Of a DNA stretch of 64,000 nucleotides, positions 16,683-25,092 are shown piece after piece. Made by a program: the position numbers and the translations under genes. A model generated the notes under the pieces. That model saw nothing but the letters and a program-made list of their open reading frames with translations. It did not search any database and was not told where the DNA came from. This DNA is from Tenacibaculum sp. 190524A02b (GTDB lineage: Bacteria; Bacteroidota; Bacteroidia; Flavobacteriales; Flavobacteriaceae), in contig NZ_OZ038525.1 in NCBI RefSeq assembly GCF_964036645.1, forward strand, positions 1,039,501 to 1,103,500, in the 5' to 3' direction. The number at the start of each line of letters is the position of its first letter. Position 1 is the stretch's first letter.

Positions 16683-18015
16683 CCTAATATTAGTATGTTT
16701 ATTAACCCAGCTTACTGTAAACGCTCAAACTAAAGTAGATGGAGTGGCAGTAGTAGTAGGAAAAAATATTGTATTAGATTCAGATATTGATAAGTTTAAA
16801 CAAGAAGTAAAGCTAAGAAGTGAAGGAAAGGTAGATATTTCTAATTGTGAAATGTTAGAAGAATTGATGCAACAAAAATTATTAGCTCATCACGCAATAA
16901 TTGATAGTGTCACAGTAAGTCAAAATGAAATAGATAGTCGAGTTCAAAGAAGTATTGCTTTTTTTACTAATGAATATGGAAGTGAAAAAAAAGTAGTAGA
17001 AGCTTATGGATTTAATGATATTGAAGACCTTAAAAAAGAATTGTCTAGAGTTCAAAGAGAAAACGTTCTTATAGAAAAAGAACAACAAAAAATTACGGAA
17101 ACTATTGACGTAACACCAGAAGAGGTAAGAGTTTATTTTAATGGATTAAAAGAGAAAAATGAATTACCAGAAATACCAGCTGAAGTAGAATTAGCTCAGA
17201 TAATATTATACGCAAAAGCTACAAAGGAAGAAAATGAAAGAGTTTTAGAAAAACTTAAAAAATTAAAGAAGGAGATAGAAGAAGGAGCTAGTATTAAACT
17301 AAAAGCAATTATAAACTCAGATGATCCTGGAGTATCTCAAAACGGAGGAAAATATACTATAACTAAAGACAGCCCTTTTATTAAAGAATTTAAAGAAGTT
17401 GTGTTTTCATTAGATGTAAATCAGGTATCTGAGCCATTCAAATCTGCTTTCGGTTATCATATTATTCAATTACATAAGATAAAAGGAAATCAAAGAGTTG
17501 CATCACATATTTTAATGCAACCTGAAATATCGGATGAAAAGTTAAAAGAAACGAAAGAAAAATTAGAAAAAATAGTAACTGACCTAAAGGATAAGAAAAT
17601 AACTTTTGAAGAAGCAGTAAATAAATACTCAGAAGATAAGGAAACTAAAAATAGTGGAGGTATACTAGTAAACCCTTATACACAAGAAACAACTTTTGAG
17701 TTAACAAGAATGCCTCCAGATTTATTTGGTCGTATTAGTGAATTAAAGCAAGGTGAATTATCTGACGTTTTTTATGATGAAGAAAGAGGAGGAGAGAAAA
17801 TGTATAAAGTTATTTATATGAGAAAAAGAACAGACACACATAAAGCTGATATTGTAGATGATTACGTGAGAATGCAGCAATTTGCTTTAGCTAAGAAAAA
17901 AGAAGAGTCAATAACTAAATGGTCTAAAGAAAAGATTCAAGAAACTTATATTAAATTAGGTGCTGACTATAAAAAATGTGAGTTTAAAAAAGATTGGAAA
18001 AAGGAAAATAAGTAG
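16645..18015 (+). CDS. SurA-like periplasmic peptidyl-prolyl isomerase
   Basis: A 456-residue exported folding factor (signal peptide ending TVNAQ). The N-terminal SurA helical domain (DGVAVVVGKNIVLDSDIDKF) leads to two parvulin domains. The first spans about VELAQIILYA to FGYHIIQLHKIKG, the second RVASHILMQP to MYKVIYMRKR. This is the common flavobacterial SurA type, expected to escort unfolded beta-barrel proteins across the periplasm. The start could be either of two adjacent ATGs (16645 or 16648), both inside the preceding gene. A hairpin at 18040-18083 follows as terminator before the MoxR gene. Confidence 0.93.
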   Translation: MMLLRTKILKNTSLILVCLLTQLTVNAQTKVDGVAVVVGKNIVLDSDIDKFKQEVKLRSEGKVDISNCEMLEELMQQKLLAHHAIIDSVTVSQNEIDSRVQRSIAFFTNEYGSEKKVVEAYGFNDIEDLKKELSRVQRENVLIEKEQQKITETIDVTPEEVRVYFNGLKEKNELPEIPAEVELAQIILYAKATKEENERVLEKLKKLKKEIEEGASIKLKAIINSDDPGVSQNGGKYTITKDSPFIKEFKEVVFSLDVNQVSEPFKSAFGYHIIQLHKIKGNQRVASHILMQPEISDEKLKETKEKLEKIVTDLKDKKITFEEAVNKYSEDKETKNSGGILVNPYTQETTFELTRMPPDLFGRISELKQGELSDVFYDEERGGEKMYKVIYMRKRTDTHKADIVDDYVRMQQFALAKKKEESITKWSKEKIQETYIKLGADYKKCEFKKDWKKENK

Positions 18016-18039
18016 TTAATAATTGAAAAATAAATATAG

Positions 18040-18091
18040 ATCCACTTAAATTAATGATTCTTAAATCTTATTTTTGAGTGGATACTTTTTT
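18040..18091 (+). terminator. Probable terminator after the SurA operon
   Basis: Arms ATCCACT (18040-18046) and AGTGGAT (18077-18083) are separated by about 30 nt and followed by ACTTTTTT. The long loop makes it a weaker candidate. Confidence 0.5.
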
Positions 18092-18108
18092 ATAAAATAA
18101 AATTTAAT

Positions 18109-19062
18109 ATGTCTGACGTTATAGCAGTAGATGCACTAGTAAAAAAATACACTCAATTACAACAAGAAATAGGTAAAGTTATTATAGGACAACAAGAAGC
18201 CGTTAACTTTACATTGTTATCTGTTTTTTGTGGAGGACATTCTCTGTTAATAGGGGTTCCTGGATTGGCAAAAACATTATTAGTAAATACAGTATCTAGT
18301 GCTTTGGGCTTGAATTTTAAAAGAATTCAATTTACACCAGATTTAATGCCGTCTGATATATTAGGTAGTGAAATTTTAGATGAAAATAGACAGTTTAAGT
18401 TTATTAAAGGTCCTATTTTCTCAAACATTATCTTAGCGGATGAAATTAACCGTACACCACCTAAAACACAAGCAGCACTTCTAGAAGCCATGCAAGAAAG
18501 GTCAGTTACAGTTGCAGGTCATCATTACAAGCTAGATTTACCTTTTTTTGTTTTAGCTACTCAAAACCCAATTGAGCAGGAAGGTACATATCCACTTCCT
18601 GAAGCGCAATTAGATAGGTTTATGTTTTCAATTAATTTGGAGTATCCAACCTTTGAGGAAGAGGTACAAGTGGTAAAAAACACAACTTCAGAGGTAAGTC
18701 AAAAGGTACAATCTATATTTTCAGCTTCTGAAATAATAGAAATTCAAAAATTAATTCGTAAAATTCCTGTAGCAGATAATGTAGTGGAGTATGCTGTAAG
18801 ATTGGTTGGTCAAACTAGACCAAAATCAGAGAGTGCAAGTGAATATGTGAGAAACTATATTGATTGGGGTGCAGGACCACGTGCCTCTCAAAACTTAATA
18901 TTAGCAGCAAAAGCTCATGCTGCAGTTTCAGGAAAATATTCTCCAGATATTGAAGACGTACAAGCTGTTGCTGTACCTATTTTATCTCATAGAATTGTGA
19001 AAAATTACAAAGCAGAAGCAGAAGGAGTTACTATAAAAGACATTATAACTTCACTTTTTTAA
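18109..19062 (+). CDS. MoxR family AAA+ ATPase
   Basis: A 317-residue AAA+ ATPase of the MoxR group. Walker A is LLIGVPGLAKTLLVN near residue 47. Walker B is IILADEINRTPPKTQAALLEAMQE. Sensor 1 is FFVLATQNPIEQEGTYPLPEAQLDRF. The C-terminal lid ends with the conserved GAGPRASQNLILAAKA. MoxR proteins usually act as chaperones for assembly or metal loading of partners, encoded next to DUF58 and von Willebrand-type proteins. No such partner is downstream here, because the next gene is a phosphatase 99 nt away, so the client is unknown. Confidence 0.93.
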   Translation: MSDVIAVDALVKKYTQLQQEIGKVIIGQQEAVNFTLLSVFCGGHSLLIGVPGLAKTLLVNTVSSALGLNFKRIQFTPDLMPSDILGSEILDENRQFKFIKGPIFSNIILADEINRTPPKTQAALLEAMQERSVTVAGHHYKLDLPFFVLATQNPIEQEGTYPLPEAQLDRFMFSINLEYPTFEEEVQVVKNTTSEVSQKVQSIFSASEIIEIQKLIRKIPVADNVVEYAVRLVGQTRPKSESASEYVRNYIDWGAGPRASQNLILAAKAHAAVSGKYSPDIEDVQAVAVPILSHRIVKNYKAEAEGVTIKDIITSLF

Positions 19063-19161
19063 TTTTAGGGTAATACTTCTAAAGGAAGATTGATTTTACT
19101 TTCATACTATTCATAATTTTATTGTTTCTTTGCATTTGCTAAGAGGTATAAAATTGTTATT

Positions 19162-19734
19162 ATGAATAAAAAAAAGTTAATAATCCTAGATTTAGATGAA
19201 ACACTTATACATGCTACAGAAAAACCAATAGATAATAATTGGAACTTTGAGCTATTTAGTTATAAAGTTTATAAAAGACCTTTTCTAATTACTTTTTTAA
19301 AAGAATTAATTAAATATTATAGAATAGCTGTTTGGTCATCCGCTTCAGATGATTATGTACATCAAATAGTTTCTAAAATTTTTCCTGAAAATTATCCTTT
19401 AGAGTTTGTATGGGGTAGATCAAAATGTACTTTAGAATTAAATTACACTAGTATTAACGAGTTTGGCTATCTAGATTATGATGATCATCTTAACTATACT
19501 AAAAAATTAAAAAAGGTAAAAAATAAAGGTTATGGAAATTTAGAAGAAATATTAATTATAGATGATACACCTATGAAGTGTAAACATAATTATGGGAATG
19601 CCATTTATCCAAAAGAATTTTTGGGAAATCAACAGGATAATGAATTAGAACTTTTGTTAAGTTACTTAATAAAAATACATAGAGAAAAGAACTTTAGAAA
19701 GTTAGAAAAACGATTTTGGAGAAAAGAAATTTGA
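19162..19734 (+). CDS. FCP1/NIF-type HAD phosphatase
   Basis: A 190-residue HAD-superfamily phosphatase of the FCP1/NLI-interacting-factor type, better known from eukaryotic CTD phosphatases. The nucleophile motif is LDLDETLIHA near residue 9. VWSSASDDYV is motif II. IIDDTPMKCKHNYGNAI supplies motif IV with its acidic pair. The substrate is unknown; protein dephosphorylation is possible by family. It stands alone between MoxR and an outer-membrane barrel gene, with gaps of about 100 and 150 nt. Confidence 0.88.
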   Translation: MNKKKLIILDLDETLIHATEKPIDNNWNFELFSYKVYKRPFLITFLKELIKYYRIAVWSSASDDYVHQIVSKIFPENYPLEFVWGRSKCTLELNYTSINEFGYLDYDDHLNYTKKLKKVKNKGYGNLEEILIIDDTPMKCKHNYGNAIYPKEFLGNQQDNELELLLSYLIKIHREKNFRKLEKRFWRKEI

Positions 19735-19837
19735 TTAAATGTTAAAATTTAATCTGTAACTATTTGTTAATAAGGTTTGTTGTGCTTTTTGAGTTTATTT
19801 AGAATATTTCCATGCCTTTTTTATTCGAAAATATAAG

Positions 19838-19845
19838 TAGTTTTG
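19838..19845 (+). promoter_or_regulatory. Candidate -7 box for the barrel-protein gene
   Basis: TAGTTTTG matches TAnnTTTG, 43 nt before the ATG at 19889. No TTG at the usual -33 distance. Confidence 0.45.
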
Positions 19846-19888
19846 CTCGCTCAAAAAATAACAATTATTTAAAGTTAAGATTAAAATT

Positions 19889-20416
19889 ATGAAAAAATTA
19901 TTACTATTAGGAATGATGGCTTTTGGATTAGCCGTAAATGCACAAGAGGCTAATGGGCAAACTGAAAAAGGAAAATGGTTAATTGAAGCAAACACTAATT
20001 TTGGTGGAGGACATGCAGCAAATACAGGGTTTAGTTTAAATACACTTGATACTCCTGGTGGTTCAGTAACAAGTTGGAGTTTGGGAGCTGAAGGAGGTTA
20101 TTTTGTAATGGATGATTTAGCTGTTAAAGTAGGTTTAGGTTATAGAGATTCAGGAATTAATAATGCCGATGGAACTTTTTCGTATAAAGTAGGAGCTAAA
20201 TACTATATTAATAGTATGATTCCTGTGCAATTAGATTTATCAGGAACTACACCTGAAGGAGTTAGTCCAATGTGGTTAGGGTTACAAGGAGGTTATGCTA
20301 TTTTCTTAGGAGATAATGTAAGTATTGAACCTGGTGTAAGGTATAACTTAGGAATTGGTGATGCAGAAGACGTAAATACTTTCCAGTTTAATGTAGGTTT
20401 CGCAGTACACTTATAA
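19889..20416 (+). CDS. Small outer-membrane beta-barrel protein
   Basis: A 175-residue protein with a signal peptide (GMMAFGLAVNAQ). Alternating amphipathic strands end in an aromatic or hydrophobic residue (FNVGFAVHL), as in 8-stranded OmpA/OmpW-like barrels. Glycine-rich turns and the strand motifs VGLGYRDSG and LGLQGGYAIFL support this. It is probably an outer-membrane protein of the porin-like family; its ligand is unknown. An IS3-family element sits 12 nt after the stop codon, between this gene and a hairpin that was probably its original terminator. Confidence 0.85.
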   Translation: MKKLLLLGMMAFGLAVNAQEANGQTEKGKWLIEANTNFGGGHAANTGFSLNTLDTPGGSVTSWSLGAEGGYFVMDDLAVKVGLGYRDSGINNADGTFSYKVGAKYYINSMIPVQLDLSGTTPEGVSPMWLGLQGGYAIFLGDNVSIEPGVRYNLGIGDAEDVNTFQFNVGFAVHL

Positions 20417-20428
20417 TAATTAAATGAC

Positions 20429-20449
20429 TAGTCCTAAATAACCGTTACA
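20429..20449 (+). repeat. Left terminal inverted repeat of the IS
   Basis: Begins TAGTCCTAAATAACCGTTAC. It pairs with the right end at 21781-21801, with four mismatches in the 19-bp core. Confidence 0.8.
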
Positions 20450-20470
20450 GTTATTTATTGATTAAATATA

Positions 20471-21370
20471 TTAAACATCATCTAAAGTTATAGCTTTAGA
20501 TGATGTTTTTTTTCGATATGATTTTATTTTCATAATGTTTTGTTGATGTGCTTGGTCAGGAGTTTTAAAATGACATGACCAATGCGGTCTTTTAGAGTTA
20601 TAAATAGTTATTGATTGTTTTACTATTTTCTCCATTATCTTAATATCTAGATTTGTAGTATTGGTAAAGAACTCTTGTTTCAAGATTCCATTAACCCTTT
20701 CAGCTATGGCATTTTGATATGGATCATATGATTCTGTTATACTGCATTTAAGCTTTTGTTTTGACAAAATATCTTGATAGATGTTACTACAGTACTGTAT
20801 CCCTCTATCTGAATGATGGATAAGTTCCTTCTCTGGATATACTCTGTTTTTTATAGCCATGACCAAGGCTTTTACAGTTGAGTTCACCGCTAAAGTTTTA
20901 TCCAAATGGTATCCCACAATTTTCTTAGAATATGCATCTGTAATTAATGATAAATACATAGGTTTTTTACGGCTCCCTAAATAAGTAATATCTGCTACCC
21001 ATACTTGTTCTGGTCGATTTACTTCCAAAGTTTCAATAAGATTAACATGTTTTCTAAAACGATGATGTGAGTTGGTTGTAATATGGTAACTTTTTTGTCG
21101 TTTTATCAATAGTTTATTAGCTCGTAAAATATCAAATAATCGATCCCTTCCTACACCTAAACTGCCTAATTCTTCTGAAAGAATATAATACAGTTTTCTT
21201 GTTCCAATTCTTGGCTGTTCCATTCTTACATCCTTAACCAACTCAACAACCTTATTGGCTATGGTGTGAGCTTTGGTAACTCTATAATTAGCTCGATAAT
21301 ACACCTGCCTACTAAACCCGAGTAATTTACAGGTGGAAGAAATACTTTCTTTCTTTTGTAAAACAAACAT
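20471..21370 (-). CDS. IS3-family transposase OrfB (DDE integrase domain)
   Basis: A 299-residue integrase-fold transposase. An HTH-like N-terminus (STCKLLGFSRQVYYR) is followed by the rve core. The first catalytic Asp is in VWVADITYLG, the second in HHSDRGIQYCS, and the Glu in DPYQNAIAERVNGILKQEF. Together with OrfA it should give the active OrfAB fusion by -1 frameshifting at 21391-21397. OrfB reads open from the heptamer into the ATG at 21370, with no stop between. The last codons form one arm of a hairpin that faces the barrel-protein gene. Confidence 0.93.
   Translation of the reverse strand: MFVLQKKESISSTCKLLGFSRQVYYRANYRVTKAHTIANKVVELVKDVRMEQPRIGTRKLYYILSEELGSLGVGRDRLFDILRANKLLIKRQKSYHITTNSHHRFRKHVNLIETLEVNRPEQVWVADITYLGSRKKPMYLSLITDAYSKKIVGYHLDKTLAVNSTVKALVMAIKNRVYPEKELIHHSDRGIQYCSNIYQDILSKQKLKCSITESYDPYQNAIAERVNGILKQEFFTNTTNLDIKIMEKIVKQSITIYNSKRPHWSCHFKTPDQAHQQNIMKIKSYRKKTSSKAITLDDV
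20473..20513 (+). terminator. Hairpin with T-run at the left end of the IS
   Basis: A 15-bp perfect stem, arms AAACATCATCTAAAG and CTTTAGATGATGTTT, with a 6-nt loop and eight T on the plus strand. It overlaps the orfB stop codon and would stop plus-strand transcription arriving from the barrel-protein gene. Confidence 0.75.
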
Positions 21371-21375
21371 ATCAA

Positions 21376-21765
21376 TTACTCGGTTTTGGAGTTTTTTCTG
21401 ATAGGAATCTTATACTCTTTCTCAGCTAAATCAATCATCATATCAAATAGTATCGCTTTCTTCTCTACTGCTGCTGCTTGAGCTTTTAAACGATTATTTT
21501 GCTTTTCTAATTGACGTAATTTTTGTTCTAACTCTAATAGTTTTTGTTCTGGTGATTTTGGCATAGTAGATGGTGTTTGATGATCCCAATCAAAGTTACC
21601 ATATTTTCTTAACCATACTAAAACAGTGCTACGACCTTGAATCCCATATTTAAGTTGAGCCTGTTTGTAAGTTAGTTCGCCTTTTTCTACTTCCGATACA
21701 ACCGAAAGTTTAAAACTCATAGTATAATCTTTCTGTGTACGTTTGCGGTAAATATTGTCATTCAT
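21376..21765 (-). CDS. IS3-family transposase OrfA
   Basis: A 129-residue DNA-binding subunit. The N-terminus has a helix-turn-helix (LTYKQAQLKYGIQGRSTVLVWLRKYG). It is followed by a leucine-zipper-like coil, LLELEQKLRQLEKQNNRLKA, typical of IS3 OrfA. Its final codons contain the slippery heptamer A_AAA_AAC in the correct phase. It terminates 5 nt before the orfB ATG. Confidence 0.92.
   Translation of the reverse strand: MNDNIYRKRTQKDYTMSFKLSVVSEVEKGELTYKQAQLKYGIQGRSTVLVWLRKYGNFDWDHQTPSTMPKSPEQKLLELEQKLRQLEKQNNRLKAQAAAVEKKAILFDMMIDLAEKEYKIPIRKNSKTE
21391..21397 (-). promoter_or_regulatory. Programmed -1 ribosomal frameshift heptamer
   Basis: The minus strand reads A AAA AAC in the orfA frame (codons AGA AAA AAC). 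After a -1 slip the new frame continues CTC CAA AAC CGA GTA ATT GAT ATG, entering orfB without a stop. This is the standard route to the OrfAB transposase. Confidence 0.85.
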
Positions 21766-21780
21766 AATGTTACATAATTG

Positions 21781-21801
21781 TGTAACGCTATTTCAGGACG
21801 A
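21781..21801 (-). repeat. Right terminal inverted repeat of the IS
   Basis: Read inward on the minus strand it begins TCGTCCTGAAATAGCGTTAC, the partner of the left end at 20429. Confidence 0.8.
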
Positions 21802-21827
21802 GACAAAACATTATATTTAAAAATAAT

Positions 21828-21862
21828 AAAAAGAGGAAGTAATTTTACTTCCTCTTTTTATT
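21828..21862. terminator. Bidirectional terminator after the DUF937 gene
   Basis: Arms AAAAAGAGGAAGTAA (21828-21842) and TTACTTCCTCTTTTT (21845-21859), a 15-bp perfect stem with a two-base loop. It lies directly past the DUF937 stop and probably served the barrel-protein gene as well before the IS inserted. Confidence 0.85.
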
Positions 21863-21877
21863 TTATATAGGCTAAGA

Positions 21878-22528
21878 TTACTTTTTTCCAAATAAACCAC
21901 CTAGTAGTCCACCTAATAACCCACCGCCAGATTTTTGTTGATTACCACCACCTAAAACCATTCCAGCTACATCATCAATAACACTACCATCACCATCTGC
22001 ATCTAAAATTTGCTCTAAAAAGCTTTGCTCTTTTTGTGTAGAACTACCACCTAATAAACCACCTAAAAGACCTCCAAGATCACCAGAGTTACTTATTCCG
22101 TTTTGCCTACTTTGTTTTCCTAATACACCCATTAAAATTGGTGCAGCAGTTTTTAAAATATTAGCAACAGCTCCAGCGTCTATTCCTGCTTTTTGACCAA
22201 TTACTTGCTCAACTCCTTGTTGTTTGTTTCCTAAAACATGACCTAAAATTTTTCCTCCATCCTGAATAACATCAGCATTAACACCTCCATTAAATAAATC
22301 TCCAAGATTATCTAAAATACTTCCATCATGTTTGTTTGATAAAGCTCCCATTAACCCTTCAGCTCCTTCAGGTGTTGCAGCATTACGTTGCATTGCTTTC
22401 ATTAAAACGGGTAACGCCATAGTTAAAACATTACTAGTTTTACTAGTATCTTGTCCTGTTGAACCTGCAACACCAGATATTATTGTTTTACCTAAGTCGC
22501 TTCCTAAAATGTCTAAAATTCCTGCCAT
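21878..22528 (-). CDS. DUF937 family protein
   Basis: A 216-residue protein with DUF937 features. The hydrophobic helix VLTMALPVLMKAMQRNA and its partner ILKTAAPILMGVLGKQ are each followed by glycine-rich stretches. It ends in a low-complexity tail of GGLLGGLLGG blocks and a DADGDGSVIDDV segment. Homologues are widespread in Bacteroidota and annotated only as DUF937 or YidB-like; function unknown. There is no signal peptide. It converges on the IS and on the shared terminator at 21828. Confidence 0.88.
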   Translation of the reverse strand: MAGILDILGSDLGKTIISGVAGSTGQDTSKTSNVLTMALPVLMKAMQRNAATPEGAEGLMGALSNKHDGSILDNLGDLFNGGVNADVIQDGGKILGHVLGNKQQGVEQVIGQKAGIDAGAVANILKTAAPILMGVLGKQSRQNGISNSGDLGGLLGGLLGGSSTQKEQSFLEQILDADGDGSVIDDVAGMVLGGGNQQKSGGGLLGGLLGGLFGKK

Positions 22529-22661
22529 GTTTTTGATTTATTGTTATTAAGATTAGTAAAAATATGTTCTCATTAAGTTCAGACACAAGTTACAAATTTT
22601 AAGTCACATTTTTTTAAATAATTATTTATACTTTTAGCCTTTTAAACATTAACCTATATTT

Positions 22662-23987
22662 ATGAAAAAATTAGCACTACACTGGCAAATCTTAATAGGA
22701 ATGCTTTTAGGAATTTTGTTCGGTTTAGGAATGACATTTATTGAAGGAGGTTCAACTTTTGTTGGTAATTGGATAAAACCACTAGGTACAGTATTTGTAA
22801 AATTACTTAAATTAATAGCGGTACCTTTAATTATAGCTTCTTTAATAAAAGGAATATCTGATTTAAAAGATATTTCAAAATTCAGAAATATAGGTTTGCG
22901 AACAATTGTTACTTATGTAGGTACAACAGTAATAGCTATTACAATTGGGTTACTATTAGTAAACATTGTAAAACCAGGAGATGGAATTTCTGAAGAAACA
23001 ATCACAAAATTAACAGAAACCTATGCAAGTAGTGGAAGTGTAAAAGCAAAAATAGCTGAGGCAACTAAACAAAAGTCTAGTGGTCCATTACAGTTTTTGG
23101 TTGATATGGTCCCTGATAATGCTATAAAGGCAATGGGAAGTAACAAGTCTATGTTACAAGTAATCTTCTTTACTATATTTTTAGGTATTTCTATGTTATT
23201 AATAGGAGAGGAGAAAGCTAGTCCTCTAAAAAACTTTTTTGACTCTTTAAACGAAGCTGTTTTAAAGATGGTAGATTTAATAATGTTGTCAGCACCATAT
23301 GCTGTTTTTGCATTATTAGCCAATGTAGTAGTGTCTTCTAATGATCCCGATTTATTATTAGCACTGTTAAAATATGCATTAACAGTTGTAGTAGGATTAT
23401 TATTAATGGTTGCCTTTTATATGATTTTAGTAAGTGTATTTACTAAAAAGAACCCATTGTGGTTTTTAAAACAAATTAGTCCAGCTCAATTATTAGCATT
23501 CTCAACGAGTTCAAGTGCAGCAACACTACCAGTAACAATGGAAAGAGTTGAAGAGCATGTTGGGGTTGATAAAGAAGTATCTAGTTTTGTTTTGCCTGTT
23601 GGAGCTACTATTAATATGGATGGGACTAGTTTATATCAAGCAGTTGCAGCAGTATTTATTGCACAAGCATTGAGTTTTGATTTAACTTTTGGAGATCAAT
23701 TGACAATTATATTAACTGCTTTATTAGCATCAATTGGGTCTGCTGCTGTACCAGGAGCAGGGATGGTAATGTTAGTTATTGTTTTAGAAGCTGTAGGTTT
23801 TCCTTCAGACAAATTAGCTATTGGTTTGGCCTTAATTTTTGCGGTTGATAGACCTTTAGATATGTGTAGAACTGTAATTAATGTAACTGGAGATGCTACA
23901 GTATCAACATTAGTTGCAAAATCTGTAGGGAAACTTGGAAAGCCAAATCCTAAAAATTGGGATGATAACTATGATGAAGTCAAATAA
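22662..23987 (+). CDS. Dicarboxylate/amino acid:cation symporter (DAACS family)
   Basis: A 441-residue inner-membrane symporter of the GltP/DctA/SLC1 family that takes up glutamate, aspartate or C4-dicarboxylates with sodium or protons. The serine-rich hairpin FSTSSSAATLPVTM (HP1), the NMDGTSLYQ motif in TM7, GAAVPGAGMVML-type HP2 (here SAAVPGAGMV) and VDRPLDMCRTVINVTGDA in TM8 are all intact. The TM8 arginine near DMCRT is the position tied to acidic amino acid binding, which favours glutamate or aspartate as substrate. It lies 73 nt before the ATP-grasp operon and may feed it. Confidence 0.95.
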   Translation: MKKLALHWQILIGMLLGILFGLGMTFIEGGSTFVGNWIKPLGTVFVKLLKLIAVPLIIASLIKGISDLKDISKFRNIGLRTIVTYVGTTVIAITIGLLLVNIVKPGDGISEETITKLTETYASSGSVKAKIAEATKQKSSGPLQFLVDMVPDNAIKAMGSNKSMLQVIFFTIFLGISMLLIGEEKASPLKNFFDSLNEAVLKMVDLIMLSAPYAVFALLANVVVSSNDPDLLLALLKYALTVVVGLLLMVAFYMILVSVFTKKNPLWFLKQISPAQLLAFSTSSSAATLPVTMERVEEHVGVDKEVSSFVLPVGATINMDGTSLYQAVAAVFIAQALSFDLTFGDQLTIILTALLASIGSAAVPGAGMVMLVIVLEAVGFPSDKLAIGLALIFAVDRPLDMCRTVINVTGDATVSTLVAKSVGKLGKPNPKNWDDNYDEVK

Positions 23988-24060
23988 ACTTCAAGTTTTA
24001 GAATTAAAATATTAAATTTAAAGAAGAAATTTTACATTTAAACTCTACCATTTTAGTCAG

Positions 24061-25092
24061 ATGAATATATGTTTTTTAATGTATCCTTGGGAGGAAATAA
24101 ACCCAGAAAAAGATTCTACATTAACACTTATCCATGAATGTGCCAAACGAGGTCATGGAGTAGCTATTTGTACACCTTCAAATTTAACAATTCGTAATAG
24201 TGTAACTAATGCTTTTTGTTCCATAATTGGAAGGATGGATAAAGTACCTTCAAGTATAAAATCATTTTACAAAAAAGCCGTTTTAAGAGAAGAAATGCTT
24301 CCTCTGGCTGGGTTTGACGCCATTTTTATGAGAGGAAATCCTCCTTTAGATCCACTAATGTTAAATTTTTTAGATTCTGTTAAGGATGATGTATTTGTTA
24401 TCAATTCTGTAGAAGGAATGCGTGAAGCAAATAATAAATTATATACAGCTGTATTTGAAGATCCAGATAATGAGGTAATTCCTGTTACTCATGTATCAAA
24501 AAACAAAAGTTATTTAATAAAAACAATTGAAGAATCTGAGGCGGATAAAATGATATTGAAACCATTAAATGGATACGGTGGTTCAGGAGTAATATTAATA
24601 GAAAAGTCAGCAATGAGTAATATAAACTCTTTATTAGACTTCTATATTAACAAGAGTGATGGAGCTTCAGATTATGTAATTCTTCAAGAATATATAGAAG
24701 GAGCAGATAAAGGAGATGTTCGTATCTTATTATTAAATGGTATTCCTATAGGTGCAATGAAAAGAATACCAGGAGATAAAGATCATAGATCTAATATAAC
24801 AGCAGGAGGTAGAGTAGAAAAACACAGATTAACTCCAGCCGAGAAAAAACTTTGTAAAAAGATAGGTCCTAAACTAGTAAAAGATGGACTGTATTTTGTT
24901 GGTATTGATGTAATAGGAGGTAAATTAGTAGAAGTAAATGTAATGAGCCCTGGAGGGATTACATATATAAATAAAGTTTCTAAAGTTAAACTTCAAGAAA
25001 AAGTCATAGACTTTTTAGAGAGCAAAGTGTTAGAAAAAAATGCTGCATTTAGAAGAATGACGGATTTAAAACGCAGAGTTGATGAAGCTTAA
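24061..25092 (+). CDS. ATP-grasp ligase, glutathione synthetase-like
   Basis: A 343-residue ATP-grasp enzyme with the GshB-type pre-ATP-grasp domain (NICFLMYPWEEINPEKDSTL) and ATP-grasp core. Landmarks are DKMILKPLNGYGGSGVILI (ATP-binding Lys and glycine loop), DYVILQEYIEGADKGDVRILLLNG, and VEVNVMSPGGITYIN with the Mg-binding Glu and Asn. The family joins an amine to a carboxylate through an acyl phosphate. No gamma-glutamylcysteine ligase gene is nearby, so true glutathione synthesis is unproven. Its neighbours (sulfurtransferase, N-formylglutamate amidohydrolase-like protein, QEGLA peptidase) suggest a peptide or amide product. It overlaps the next gene by 11 nt. Confidence 0.9.
   Translation: MNICFLMYPWEEINPEKDSTLTLIHECAKRGHGVAICTPSNLTIRNSVTNAFCSIIGRMDKVPSSIKSFYKKAVLREEMLPLAGFDAIFMRGNPPLDPLMLNFLDSVKDDVFVINSVEGMREANNKLYTAVFEDPDNEVIPVTHVSKNKSYLIKTIEESEADKMILKPLNGYGGSGVILIEKSAMSNINSLLDFYINKSDGASDYVILQEYIEGADKGDVRILLLNGIPIGAMKRIPGDKDHRSNITAGGRVEKHRLTPAEKKLCKKIGPKLVKDGLYFVGIDVIGGKLVEVNVMSPGGITYINKVSKVKLQEKVIDFLESKVLEKNAAFRRMTDLKRRVDEA

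Larger units (their letters stand above)
20429..21801 (-). mobile_element. Complete IS3-family insertion sequence (1373 bp)
   Basis: The element holds orfA and orfB in the IS3 arrangement. Imperfect terminal inverted repeats begin TAGTCCT at the left and, read inward, TCGTCCT at the right. The 19-bp cores starting at GTCCT match at 15 of 19 positions. The 3-bp direct repeat GAC flanks both ends (20426-20428 and 21802-21804), giving a target duplication in the IS3-family range. Both ORFs are intact, so the element may be active. Confidence 0.88.

Noticed and set aside
24061..25092. Calling the ATP-grasp gene gshB
   Set aside because: The fold matches, but there is no gshA nearby and the operon content suggests another product, so the symbol was withheld.
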